Positions 6,249-12,185 are shown, numbered from the stretch's first letter. The stretch is DNA of 12,185 nucleotides from an uncultured Clostridia bacterium (GCA_947167725.1 CAMVJF010000030.1:1-12185), one strand, 5' to 3'. Notes: a model not told the origin generated them from the sequence alone. Made by a program: numbers and translations.

Positions 6249-6809
6249 CTATAATCCATATGTGGCGATTCCTGCGACTGCGGAAAGACAGATCAGCAGG
6301 ATGGGTGAAATGCCGTTTTTCCTTATCTTTCTGGAACCGAAGTATATTGCTCCAAGCACAAAAGTCAGAATCAGGGGACGTATCAACATGGCGCTGCCCT
6401 GAATGACAATGCCGTTTCTGATTATCATGTAGACCCCGGTAGCAAGAATGATCCCGATCATACACGGCTTCAGCCCCCGAAGGGCCGCTTGTACATAGGG
6501 ATTCTTCAGCGCTGTTTTTAAGAGTGCTGTCACCAGGAGAATAATGATAAAGGACGGAAGAACAACAGCAAGTGTTGCGACCAGTGATCCGAGAATCCCT
6601 GCCTGTGAACTTCCGACATAGGTGGCAAGGTTAACCATGATCGGTCCCGGCGTGCCTTCACTGACAGCGATCATATAAGTCAGCATTTCATCGTCCAGCC
6701 AGCCGTAAGAAAGAACCACATCGCGAATCAGCGGTATTGCACCGTATGCGCCGCCGAAAGCGAAACAGCCGACCTTGAGAAAGCCGGCGAAAAGTTCCAA
6801 AAGGATCAT
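6249..6809 (-). CDS. chrA: Chromate transporter (CHR) family subunit, second half-size protein
   Basis: A 186-residue membrane protein made of one CHR domain (PF02417). CHR proteins move chromate or other anions across the cytoplasmic membrane; half-size members work as pairs encoded by adjacent genes. The N-terminus has the family pattern FAGFLKVGCFAFGGAYGAI (8-26), and EGTPGPIMVNLATYVG (50-65) is the second hallmark (canonical E-x-TPGP...ATFVG). Several hydrophobic segments follow. It starts with an ATGA overlap on the stop of the upstream CHR gene and has an AGGGAGG ribosome site, so the two are translationally coupled. Chromate itself is not proven as substrate; in anaerobic gut-type Clostridia the physiological anion is unclear. 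Confidence 0.88.
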   Translation of the reverse strand: MILLELFAGFLKVGCFAFGGAYGAIPLIRDVVLSYGWLDDEMLTYMIAVSEGTPGPIMVNLATYVGSSQAGILGSLVATLAVVLPSFIIILLVTALLKTALKNPYVQAALRGLKPCMIGIILATGVYMIIRNGIVIQGSAMLIRPLILTFVLGAIYFGSRKIRKNGISPILLICLSAVAGIATYGL

Positions 6810-7381
6810 TTTCCGGCGCCTCCCTTCGCGGCAGGCTTTTTGACCATGAAAACAATTAAGCTGATCAGCCCGCAGGTAAGCATCAGAATGATGGAAGAGA
6901 TCCTGACATGGAAGATGTTGATCAGCAGCATGGCCGCAAAAGCACAAAGCATGAACGCCCTGGGCATCGGTTTTTTCTGCATCTTCTGAAGCATCTTGAT
7001 GGCAGCGTCCAGGATCAGGATGCCGACTGCGATCTTGATGCCCTGGAAGGCGTGTGCGATCCATGTAATCTCAAGATAGTGATCCAGGAATCTGGATATC
7101 GCAAAGATGATGCAGAAGGAGGGAAGGATCATTCCGACTGTTGCAATCAGTGATCCGACAAAGCCTTTCTGCTTGTATCCGACATAGGTTGCGCAGTTGA
7201 TTGCGATCGGCCCCGGCGTGGACTCTGCAACAACGGTAATGTTCATCATCTCATCGTGGGTGATCCATTGCTTCTTCTCAACGCAGGTGTTTTCAATCAA
7301 TGCGATCATCGCATACCCACCGCCGAAAGTGAAAAGCCCGATTTTTGCAAATGTCAGGAACAGATCAAAGAGGAGATTCAT
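6806..7381 (-). CDS. chrA: Chromate transporter (CHR) family subunit, first half-size protein
   Basis: A 191-residue single CHR-domain membrane protein and the likely partner of the following CHR gene. FLTFAKIGLFTFGGGYAMI (8-26) and ESTPGPIAINCATYVG (53-68) are the two family signatures; five or six hydrophobic stretches fill the rest, and the C-terminus is short and basic (KKPAAKGGAGK). Its ATG overlaps the stop of the ArsR gene by ATGA (7381-7378), with a GGGAGGAGG ribosome site inside that gene. The order regulator, CHR N-half, CHR C-half is a familiar bacterial arrangement and implies control by the ArsR-type protein. Base composition is well below that of neighbouring host genes. Confidence 0.9.
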   Translation of the reverse strand: MNLLFDLFLTFAKIGLFTFGGGYAMIALIENTCVEKKQWITHDEMMNITVVAESTPGPIAINCATYVGYKQKGFVGSLIATVGMILPSFCIIFAISRFLDHYLEITWIAHAFQGIKIAVGILILDAAIKMLQKMQKKPMPRAFMLCAFAAMLLINIFHVRISSIILMLTCGLISLIVFMVKKPAAKGGAGK

Positions 7382-7704
7382 CCCTTTGCCTCCTCCCGGT
7401 ATTCACACTGACAGATCTGAGGATCCCGACAGAGGTCCAGGGACTGCTGTTTCATTTCAGACAATTCAGCGCATAATCTATCCAGTGCTTCCTGTTTGGG
7501 AAGATAATGAACGTGGTATCCAAATCTCTCGCCATAAACAAGTCCGGCTTCCTTCAGCACTTTCATCTGCTGGGAGACTGCAGATTCAGTAATCCCGAGC
7601 TTTTTTGAAAGAGAACGAACACAGTGTTTCCGAATAAGGAGCTGTTGAAAAATAGAAAACCTAGTAGGTTCCCCCAAGGCTTTCAGCATCACAGATATGT
7701 CCAT
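7378..7704 (-). CDS. ArsR/SmtB-type winged-helix repressor
   Basis: A 108-residue DNA-binding regulator. MLKALGEPTRFSIFQQLL (6-23) is the typical ArsR opening, and the recognition region SLSKKLGITESAVSQQMKVL (31-50) followed by a beta wing (VYGERFGYHVHYLP, 56-69) completes the winged helix. Cys at 28, 92, 98 and 100 are candidates for ligand or redox sensing; the C-terminal CRDPQICQC cluster is not the classical ELCVCDL metal site of ArsR. It is the first gene of the operon with the two CHR genes and overlaps the next by 4 nt. The promoter carries an inverted repeat over the start point, which suggests autoregulation. The inducer is unknown; an oxyanion or metal is a reasonable guess. Confidence 0.88.
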   Translation of the reverse strand: MDISVMLKALGEPTRFSIFQQLLIRKHCVRSLSKKLGITESAVSQQMKVLKEAGLVYGERFGYHVHYLPKQEALDRLCAELSEMKQQSLDLCRDPQICQCEYREEAKG

Positions 7705-7718
7705 AAGCCGCCTCTTTG

Positions 7719-7736
7719 ATTAAGTGATAGCTTAAT
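7719..7736. promoter_or_regulatory. Inverted repeat, likely ArsR-type operator
   Basis: ATTAAG (7719-7724), 6 nt, CTTAAT (7731-7736): a perfect 6-6-6 palindrome that starts at the -10 element and covers the predicted start point of the arsR-chr operon. That position suits autorepression by the ArsR-type protein. Confidence 0.6.
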
Positions 7737-7763
7737 TATAATCCGAATAATGGATTTAGTCAA
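7735..7763 (-). promoter_or_regulatory. Promoter of the arsR-chr operon
   Basis: On the minus strand, TTGACT (7763-7758), a 17 nt spacer and perfect TATAAT (7740-7735). The leader to the ATG at 7704 is about 24 nt and contains an AGAGGC ribosome site. Confidence 0.82.
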
Positions 7764-8030
7764 CGCTGAACGAGCTACATGAAAGGAATACCCTTCGCAC
7801 AAATCATCCGATTTGTGCGAAGGATGTATTTCGCTCTCAATCGGCAAGGCCGGAATATCATGGCGCTGCCCTCGATTAAGTTTATATGGGCAAAAACAAG
7901 GGGAAACGGAGCTTTTTACGGCAACAGACCTGCGGGAAAATCAATATCCCGATTCGTCGGGGAAACGATAACATATCAACATATCGATCCGGCATAATCA
8001 ATTTCGGTCAAATCGTTACGCTAAAAAAGC
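7764..8030. other. Gene-free stretch upstream of the arsR-chr operon
   Basis: No convincing gene was found on either strand; open stretches lack ribosome sites and recognisable domains. The segment has lower G+C than the host genes (47% in one hand-counted line) and holds a long hairpin at 7792-7823. With 5986-6248 it flanks the chr operon and may be part of the same imported segment. Confidence 0.4.
7792..7823. repeat. Perfect 14 bp inverted repeat without a T tract
   Basis: Arms 7792-7805 and 7810-7823 (CCTTCGCACAAATC and its exact complement) enclose the 4 nt loop ATCC. Neither side has a run of T, so it does not look like an ordinary intrinsic terminator. It lies about 30 nt upstream of the -35 of the arsR-chr promoter. 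It may be the end of a lost mobile element, a dispersed repeat or a protein site. Confidence 0.6.
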
Positions 8031-8069
8031 GCAGAGGGAGGCACTTCCCAACGAAGTGCCTCCCTCTGC
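8020..8069 (-). terminator. Terminator of the lipoprotein gene
   Basis: A perfect 17 bp stem pairs 8031-8047 with 8053-8069 around a 5 nt loop. Read on the minus strand it is followed by GCTTTTTTAG, a classical intrinsic terminator, about 30 nt after the lipoprotein stop. Confidence 0.9.
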
Positions 8070-8097
8070 AGAAGGGTGTTATTTCGTTATGCCTTTC

Positions 8098-8793
8098 TCA
8101 GCCGACGCGTTTGAAATCCAGCGGGAAGAGCGGGTCGTCCGCGTCCGCCCCGTCGGCAAGCGTCAGCGTGTCGCCAACGAGATCGAAGGGGATGTCGCCG
8201 ACGTCGTCCAGCGTGAGCTGGAGCGCCTTGCCCACGGCGCGGTAGCTCCCGGTCATCTTGCCGACGTCGAGGCTGTCCCGGAACATCTGGAGGGAGAAAT
8301 TCTCCTCCATGAAGCCGTTGAAATCCGTGCCGAAGCCGTTGAGCATGATCTCATCGAGCGTCATGTTGAGGGCCTTCTCCAGATCCTCGACGCTGTTGAG
8401 CTCGGGGATGTCGATGCCCTTCTGGCTCAGCCCGGTCTTGATCGCGGCGACGAGGATGTCCTTGTAGTAGTTCTCGATCTGGGGACGCATCCGGTTGTAG
8501 AGCGGTTCGATACTGTCCTGCGCGGAGTAGAACTTCGCGCTCCTGTCCGCGCCGAGCTCCAGGATCAGATCGAGCTTCAGCGGCTCGGTGATATAGTCCG
8601 AGACGCTCAGACCGGTGTCTTCCACGATGCCGGCCTTCTCGTCGACCTCGTTGCAGAAGTATTCGGTGCAGTCCCAGCTGGCGCGCCAGGTCCCGACGAC
8701 GGCGTCTTCCTTTTTCGGCGCGCCGCAGGCGCAGAGCGTCGCAAGCATCGCGAGCATCAGCAGCAGGCCCAGGAGACGGATGGTTTTTTTCAT
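8098..8793 (-). CDS. Uncharacterised lipoprotein
   Basis: 231 residues. The N-terminus is a lipoprotein signal peptide: MKKTIR, a hydrophobic stretch LLGLLLMLAMLATL, then LCACG with Cys 23 as the likely lipidation site, so the protein should be anchored on the outer face of the membrane. The mature part begins KKEDAVVGTWRASWDCTEYF and ends with a section that alternates short strands (SYRAVGKALQLTLDD, DTLTLADG). The opening GTW motif and the closing strand pattern recall lipocalin-like lipoproteins common in Clostridia, but I do not recognise a defined family. A central helical part holds many acidic residues. GAGGGA precedes the ATG. It is divergent from tspO, with a separate promoter and terminator. 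Function unknown. Confidence 0.8.
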   Translation of the reverse strand: MKKTIRLLGLLLMLAMLATLCACGAPKKEDAVVGTWRASWDCTEYFCNEVDEKAGIVEDTGLSVSDYITEPLKLDLILELGADRSAKFYSAQDSIEPLYNRMRPQIENYYKDILVAAIKTGLSQKGIDIPELNSVEDLEKALNMTLDEIMLNGFGTDFNGFMEENFSLQMFRDSLDVGKMTGSYRAVGKALQLTLDDVGDIPFDLVGDTLTLADGADADDPLFPLDFKRVG

Positions 8794-8841
8794 AGTGATC
8801 CCTCTTTCTTATGGTGTTATGGTTTGGTATTGTCCGAATAG

Positions 8842-8857
8842 TACTGTCTCCACAGTA
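8842..8857. promoter_or_regulatory. Inverted repeat over the -10 of the lipoprotein promoter
   Basis: TACTGT (8842-8847), 4 nt, ACAGTA (8852-8857): a perfect palindrome in the intergenic region between the divergent lipoprotein and tspO genes. Its right arm is also the proposed -10 of the lipoprotein gene, so it may be a repressor site. Confidence 0.45.
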
Positions 8858-8880
8858 AATGATTCTCCGCCGCTTGTCAA
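8852..8880 (-). promoter_or_regulatory. Possible promoter of the lipoprotein gene
   Basis: On the minus strand, a perfect TTGACA (8880-8875), a 17 nt spacer and a weak -10, TACTGT (8857-8852). The poor -10 would fit a regulated promoter. Confidence 0.5.
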
Positions 8881-8960
8881 GGCTCACGCGCGCCGCGCCG
8901 GAGAAAGACAAGCCGGTATATGTGCGCGCCGCGGCGCATATCCTAATACGGGTGATCGAA

Positions 8961-9440
8961 ATGAAAAACGGAAAAGTCAAATGGAAACAGCTTGTGGTCT
9001 GCGTGGCCGCGCCGCTCGCCGTCGGCGCGCTCGCGGGATTCCTGAGCAGGGGAGGCATGGAGGCATACAAGACCATGTATAAGCCGCTGCTCGCGCCGCC
9101 GTCATGGGTCTTTCCGGTCGTATGGACGATCCTCTATGTGATGATGGGCGTCGCGAGCTACCTCGTCTATACCTCCGCGGCCTCGCCCGAGCGGATCCGC
9201 CGCGCGATGACAGCCTATGTGCTTCAGCTCGCCGCGAACTTCGTCTGGCCGCTGATCTTCTTCGTGCTGGGCGCATACCTCGCCGCCTTCATCTGGCTGA
9301 TCGCGCTCTTCGCGCTCGCTCTCGTGTGCGCGCTGCGCTTCGGCTACATCGACGCCCGTGCGGGAAAGCTGCTCGCACCCTACCTGCTGTGGCTGTTTTT
9401 CGCGGCCTACCTCAACCTCGGTGTGTACTTGTTGAATTGA
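8961..9440 (+). CDS. tspO: TspO/MBR family (tryptophan-rich sensory) membrane protein
   Basis: A 159-residue five-helix membrane protein of the TspO/translocator-protein family, which binds porphyrins and other hydrophobic ligands; bacterial members have been linked to tetrapyrrole turnover and stress. The family signature is clear: YKPLLAPPSWVFPVVWTILY (40-59), NFVWPLIFF (93-101), and PYLLWLFFAAYLNLGVYLLN (140-159) at the C-terminus. I chose the ATG at 8961 because the mature-like N-terminus KNGKVKWKQLVVCVAAPL leads straight into helix 1; upstream in-frame starts would add 34 residues not typical of the family. The ribosome site is only GGGTGA-like and no clear promoter was found. It is divergent from the lipoprotein gene and is followed by a terminator, so it is a one-gene unit. 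Confidence 0.93.
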   Translation: MKNGKVKWKQLVVCVAAPLAVGALAGFLSRGGMEAYKTMYKPLLAPPSWVFPVVWTILYVMMGVASYLVYTSAASPERIRRAMTAYVLQLAANFVWPLIFFVLGAYLAAFIWLIALFALALVCALRFGYIDARAGKLLAPYLLWLFFAAYLNLGVYLLN

Positions 9441-9461
9441 ATGAAATTTTCCCTCCAAAAT

Positions 9462-9501
9462 TGTGCTGCTTTCACAAAGAAGGCGGCACAGTCTTTTTTT
9501 T
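9462..9501 (+). terminator. Terminator of tspO
   Basis: A 12 bp stem with two G-T pairs joins 9462-9473 to 9479-9490 around the loop ACAAA and is followed by GTC and eight T residues. Confidence 0.85.
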
Positions 9502-9635
9502 GCCCCGAAAAGGCCCTGTAATTTTGACAAACGGCAAATTATGTCTAAACATAAAAAGAAACGGAATCTAAACCGAAGGACCTTCCCGGCATGTTTTTCC
9601 TGTTCGGAGGAGCGGGGCGGAGGGGCGCGTTTTCC

Positions 9636-9664
9636 TTGCATAACGCTGGCGCTTGTGTTAAAAT
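9636..9664 (+). promoter_or_regulatory. Promoter of the CooC-like/dehydratase operon
   Basis: TTGCAT (9636-9641), a 17 nt spacer and TAAAAT (9659-9664), with a TGT extended -10 at 9656-9658. The leader is about 46 nt. A perfect TTGACA further up (9534-9539) lacks a convincing -10. Confidence 0.65.
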
Positions 9665-9716
9665 GATGCTAATCTGTAATCGTATGCCCAGAGGTATGCT
9701 TGAAGGGGGTCAAGAG

Positions 9717-10478
9717 ATGGAGAATAAAGCCAAGATCCTTACGGTCGCCGGAAAAGGCGGTGTCGGAAAGACTTCGATCTGCGCCTGCATCGTGCGGCTT
9801 CTTGCCGAGAAATACCCGGACAAGAAGATCCTTGCGATCGACGCCGACCCGGCTGTCGGCCTGTCCGTTGCTCTTGGCGTGGACGTGAAGCTTACGCTCG
9901 ACGATATCCGGCAGAGCATCGTCGACAGCGTGGAGAACGGTGAGACGAAGGAGGCGCTCGAGCTGTTGAGCGAGGCGCGCTTCCGCATCTTCGACGCGCT
10001 TGTTGAGATGCCGGGCTTTGCTTTCCTCGCGATCGGCAGACCGGAGAGCTCCGGCTGCTACTGCAAGGTGAACTCCTACCTCAAGGAGGTCATCGGCATT
10101 CTGGCGAACAGCTTCGACTACGTCGTGATCGACGGCGAAGCGGGGATCGAGCAGATCCAGCGCCGCGTCATGGAACGGGTCTCCCATCTGCTGCTGATCA
10201 CCGATCAGAGCAAGAAGGGCGCCCAGGTCATCACGACGATCAAGCAGGTCGCCGACGAGCTGATCTCGTACGAAAAGATCGGCTGCATCATCAACCGCGT
10301 CACGAACCCCGAGCTGGTAGAGCTCACCGACAGCCCGGTGGAGATCCTCTCCGCCATCCCCGCGGACAACGCTTTCGCCGCCAACGACATCAAGGGGCGC
10401 AGCGTGATGGAGCTTCCCGCGGATTCCGTTATGCTCAAGGGAGTGAAGGAAGCACTCCAAAAAATAGAAATCTTATAA
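9717..10478 (+). CDS. CooC-type P-loop ATPase (MinD/SIMIBI family)
   Basis: 253 residues, cytoplasmic. The deviant Walker A GKGGVGKT (12-19) with its signature Lys at 13, AIDADPAVGLSVALGV (40-55), and VVIDGEAGIEQIQRR (136-150) place it with CooC-like ATPases, which mature the Ni-Fe-S cluster of carbon monoxide dehydrogenase. The C-x-C motif at 114-116 (GCYCKVN) matches the metal-binding Cys pair of CooC, where it binds metal between two subunits. The ATG at 9717 has AAGGGGGT just upstream; in-frame upstream codons would only add low-quality sequence overlapping the promoter. It is the first gene of an operon, 15 nt before an HgdB-type dehydratase subunit, and no CO dehydrogenase gene is visible. 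It may therefore mature or energise that enzyme, or the CODH genes may lie elsewhere. Confidence 0.88.
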   Translation: MENKAKILTVAGKGGVGKTSICACIVRLLAEKYPDKKILAIDADPAVGLSVALGVDVKLTLDDIRQSIVDSVENGETKEALELLSEARFRIFDALVEMPGFAFLAIGRPESSGCYCKVNSYLKEVIGILANSFDYVVIDGEAGIEQIQRRVMERVSHLLLITDQSKKGAQVITTIKQVADELISYEKIGCIINRVTNPELVELTDSPVEILSAIPADNAFAANDIKGRSVMELPADSVMLKGVKEALQKIEIL

Positions 10479-10493
10479 GAAGAGGTGTAACAT

Positions 10494-11690
10494 TTGAAAG
10501 ATCTTAAGCATCTGATCTACTTTGAGAGTCTGCTTGAGAACGCCGACAATGAGCTCATCAAACAGGCTCAGGCCGACGGCGGCATTGCCCTCGGCTACAC
10601 CTGTTTTCACATCCCCGAGGTCCTGCTCAACGTCGACAACTGCTTCTCGACCAGGCTCCGCGCGCCGAACACCGGATCGATCGACATTGCGACCTACTAC
10701 ATGTCGAACTACACCTGCGAGTTTGCCAGAGCGCTCGTCGAGCGCGCCATCGAGGGCGGCTACCAGTTCCTCGACGCGGTGATCGGCGTCGATGCCTGCT
10801 CCATGATGAACCGCGCGATGGAGCACTTCGAGATCCTGGACGTCAATGAGAAGCCCAACTTCTTCGTGACGCACACCGACATGCCTTTCAAGATCACCGA
10901 CTACACGCTGGACGGTTATGAGAGGCAGATGCAGGTCCGCGTGCTCGACCGCCTGCACGAGGTCTTCGGCGTCGACATTTCCGACGCCGCCATCCGCAAG
11001 GCTGTCGAGGAGCACAACGAGGTCTGCCGCATCATCTCCGAGATCAGCGAGATGCGCAAGAAGGAGAACCCCGTCATCACCGGTTACGAGTTCCACGTGC
11101 TGAACCTCGTCACCTACGTCTGCCCGAAGGCGCTGATCCTGCCCTACCTGCGCGAGACGCTCGAGGAGCTCAAGAAGCGCAAACCCGACAAGGTCAGCCG
11201 CTTCCGCGCCCGCGTGGCGATCGTCGGCTCCGAGATCGACGATCCCAACCTGACGAAGCTGATCGAGGACGTCGGCGCTCTGGTGGTGTCCGACCGTTAC
11301 TGCTTCGGCTCCACGCCCGGCCGCGAGGTCATCGAGCTCAAGGACGACGAGCCCGCGCTGCGCCAGATCTGCCTGCACTACATGCAGGTGTCCGAGTGCG
11401 CCCGCTGGATCTCCGACGAGAAGGTACTTCAGCGCCGCGAGACGGCCGACCGTCTTGCCAAGGAGTTCAAGGCCGAGGGCATCATCTACGAGCAGATGAA
11501 GTACTGCGATTACTGGGGCTTCGAGCGCGCTCTGGTCAGCCACATCATGCACGATGAATACGGCTGGCCGGTGCTCTCCATCGACCGTCTGTACAACAAC
11601 GGCAATTCCGGCCAGCTGCGTACCCGCGTCCAGGCCTTTGTCGAGTCGCTGGAGATCAAACGCATCCATAAAGAGGAGGGAAAGAAGTAA
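10494..11690 (+). CDS. 2-hydroxyacyl-CoA dehydratase family subunit (HgdB/BcrC-type)
   Basis: 398 residues of the 2-hydroxyglutaryl-CoA dehydratase D-component family (PF06050), which includes dehydratase and benzoyl-CoA reductase subunits and double-cubane cluster proteins. Family landmarks: GYTCFHIPEVLL (34-45), NYTCEFARA (72-80), GVDACSMMNR (98-107), and the C-terminal block from KYCDYWGFE (336-344) to GQLRTRVQAFVESL (373-386). Cys 37, 75, 102 and 338 are the best candidates for Fe-S ligation by position. The start is TTG (10494) with AGAGGTG seven bases upstream; no in-frame ATG fits. Translation runs into the next gene by a TAATG overlap. The substrate is unknown; the usual ASKHA-type activator gene is absent from the visible operon, which instead starts with a CooC-like ATPase. 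Confidence 0.9.
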   Translation: MKDLKHLIYFESLLENADNELIKQAQADGGIALGYTCFHIPEVLLNVDNCFSTRLRAPNTGSIDIATYYMSNYTCEFARALVERAIEGGYQFLDAVIGVDACSMMNRAMEHFEILDVNEKPNFFVTHTDMPFKITDYTLDGYERQMQVRVLDRLHEVFGVDISDAAIRKAVEEHNEVCRIISEISEMRKKENPVITGYEFHVLNLVTYVCPKALILPYLRETLEELKKRKPDKVSRFRARVAIVGSEIDDPNLTKLIEDVGALVVSDRYCFGSTPGREVIELKDDEPALRQICLHYMQVSECARWISDEKVLQRRETADRLAKEFKAEGIIYEQMKYCDYWGFERALVSHIMHDEYGWPVLSIDRLYNNGNSGQLRTRVQAFVESLEIKRIHKEEGKK

Positions 11691-12185
11691 TGGCAAAGGT
11701 ACAGTATCCCAACCCTAAATTCTGGAAAGCCAAAGACAACATCGACTGGAAAAAGCAGGGCGAGAACCTGAAGGAAGTCGTCGGCATCTTCGGCGAGCTC
11801 CTCAAAGAGACCGATTGGAAAAAGTTCGGCAGCGATATGGTCGGCATCCTCAAGGCCGATGGCGAGCGCATCAAGGAAGAGTACAAAGACTTCATGGCGC
11901 TGGACAAGGCCGAGAAGTGGGACCGCGTCGTCAACGGCGAGCGCAGCCTGGGCCGTCTCTACCGCAAGGGCGCCATGGCCACGGTGCGCCGCGAGTGGCG
12001 CGGCGTGAAGGATACCGCGTACGACTTCTGGGAGTGGGCCCGCATGTGGGGCATGCTGCTTGCCACCTTCTCCAAGGATCTGATCCCCGCCATGAACAGC
12101 GCGCTGTGGTACCGCTGGATGATCTCCTACTTCTGCTGCCACGGCTTCATGGACAAGAACATCCTCGGCCTGCGCGGCTCCAACC
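11690..12185 (+). CDS. Trp-rich protein, probably second dehydratase-type subunit (start only)
   Basis: The first 165 residues of a protein that continues past the right edge. The ATG overlaps the last base of the upstream stop (TAATG) and GGAGGG lies 9 nt before it, so it is translationally coupled to the HgdB-type gene. The N-terminal ~70 residues are charged and helical and hold two related segments beginning DWKKQG (19-24) and DWKKFG (42-47), 23 residues apart. Trp is very frequent (10 in 165). A more hydrophobic part with CCHGF (149-153) comes last. I do not recognise a domain in what is visible. Its position suggests the partner (HgdA-like) subunit, since these enzymes are heterodimers, but an unrelated function cannot be excluded. 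Confidence 0.55.
   Translation, partial: MAKVQYPNPKFWKAKDNIDWKKQGENLKEVVGIFGELLKETDWKKFGSDMVGILKADGERIKEEYKDFMALDKAEKWDRVVNGERSLGRLYRKGAMATVRREWRGVKDTAYDFWEWARMWGMLLATFSKDLIPAMNSALWYRWMISYFCCHGFMDKNILGLRGSN

Noticed and set aside
6387..7872. A 14 nt direct repeat, CATGGCGCTGCCCT, at 6387-6400 and 7859-7872 on either side of most of the chr operon.
   Set aside because: The first copy lies inside the CHR coding region, not at a junction, and a single 14-mer match is not rare enough in 12 kb to be taken as an attachment site or target duplication.
6225..7898. An 11 nt direct repeat, GGGCAAAAACA, at 6225-6235 and 7888-7898.
   Set aside because: Matches of this length are expected by chance several times in a window of this size, and no element ends lie next to them.
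7779..7997. A 72-codon plus-strand open frame upstream of the arsR promoter.
   Set aside because: It has no ribosome site, runs through the 14 bp hairpin, and its sequence resembles no protein family.
9534..9560. Perfect TTGACA at 9534-9539 as a second promoter of the CooC-like operon.
   Set aside because: The best -10 at a proper distance (TAAACA) is poor, and the element at 9636-9664 is closer to the gene and better formed.
10473..11696. A long open frame on the minus strand opposite the whole HgdB-type gene.
   Set aside because: It mirrors the codon bias of the plus-strand gene, has no recognisable domain, and the plus-strand protein has clear family motifs.

Overview
The window is mostly G+C-rich DNA (one 60-base line inside the dipeptidase gene counts to 78% G+C) carrying short single-gene or small-operon units. 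Most have consensus-like sigma-A promoters with 16-17 nt spacers, strong GGAGG-type ribosome binding sites and hairpin-plus-T terminators. ATP-type PEP carboxykinase, PlsY, a PepV-type dipeptidase, a Mrp/NBP35 ATPase paired with a NifX-type protein, a CooC-type ATPase and a 2-hydroxyacyl-CoA dehydratase subunit together suggest a strictly anaerobic, G+C-rich member of the Clostridia (Oscillospirales or Christensenellales-like). That placement is inference from gene content; no rRNA or other marker gene is present.

Layout. 1-398 (-): start of pckA, running off the left edge, with a promoter divergent from a GNAT acetyltransferase (584-1033, +). The acetyltransferase converges on a hypoxanthine/uracil-type DNA glycosylase (1038-1544, -); their last codons together form one long hairpin terminator. 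1639-2354 (+): plsY with its own promoter and terminator. 2372-4527 (+): PepV-type dipeptidase followed by a small unusual protein that looks like a degenerate histidine phosphatase with a four-cysteine tail. 4546-5985 (+): Mrp-type Fe-S carrier ATPase and a NifX-type protein with a nine-cysteine Gly/Cys tail, closed by a strong terminator.

5986-8030 is a lower-G+C insert (about 47-52% G+C in three hand-counted lines). It holds a tightly overlapping operon read on the minus strand: an ArsR-type regulator and two half-size chromate-transporter (CHR) subunits, behind a promoter whose start region is covered by an inverted repeat. Poorly coding flanks lie on both sides. 8031-9501: an uncharacterised lipoprotein (-) and tspO (+), divergent, each with a terminator. 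9636 to the right edge (+): an operon of a CooC-type ATPase, an HgdB-type 2-hydroxyacyl-CoA dehydratase/benzoyl-CoA reductase family subunit, and the start of a Trp-rich third protein that runs off the window.

Two parts look least ordinary. One is the CooC-like/HgdB-like operon, where a deviant Walker A (SIMIBI) ATPase sits in the place where one expects an ASKHA-type activator for a double-cubane enzyme. The other is the run of three adjacent proteins with terminal cysteine clusters (3898-5864), which reads like a metal or Fe-S handling module.
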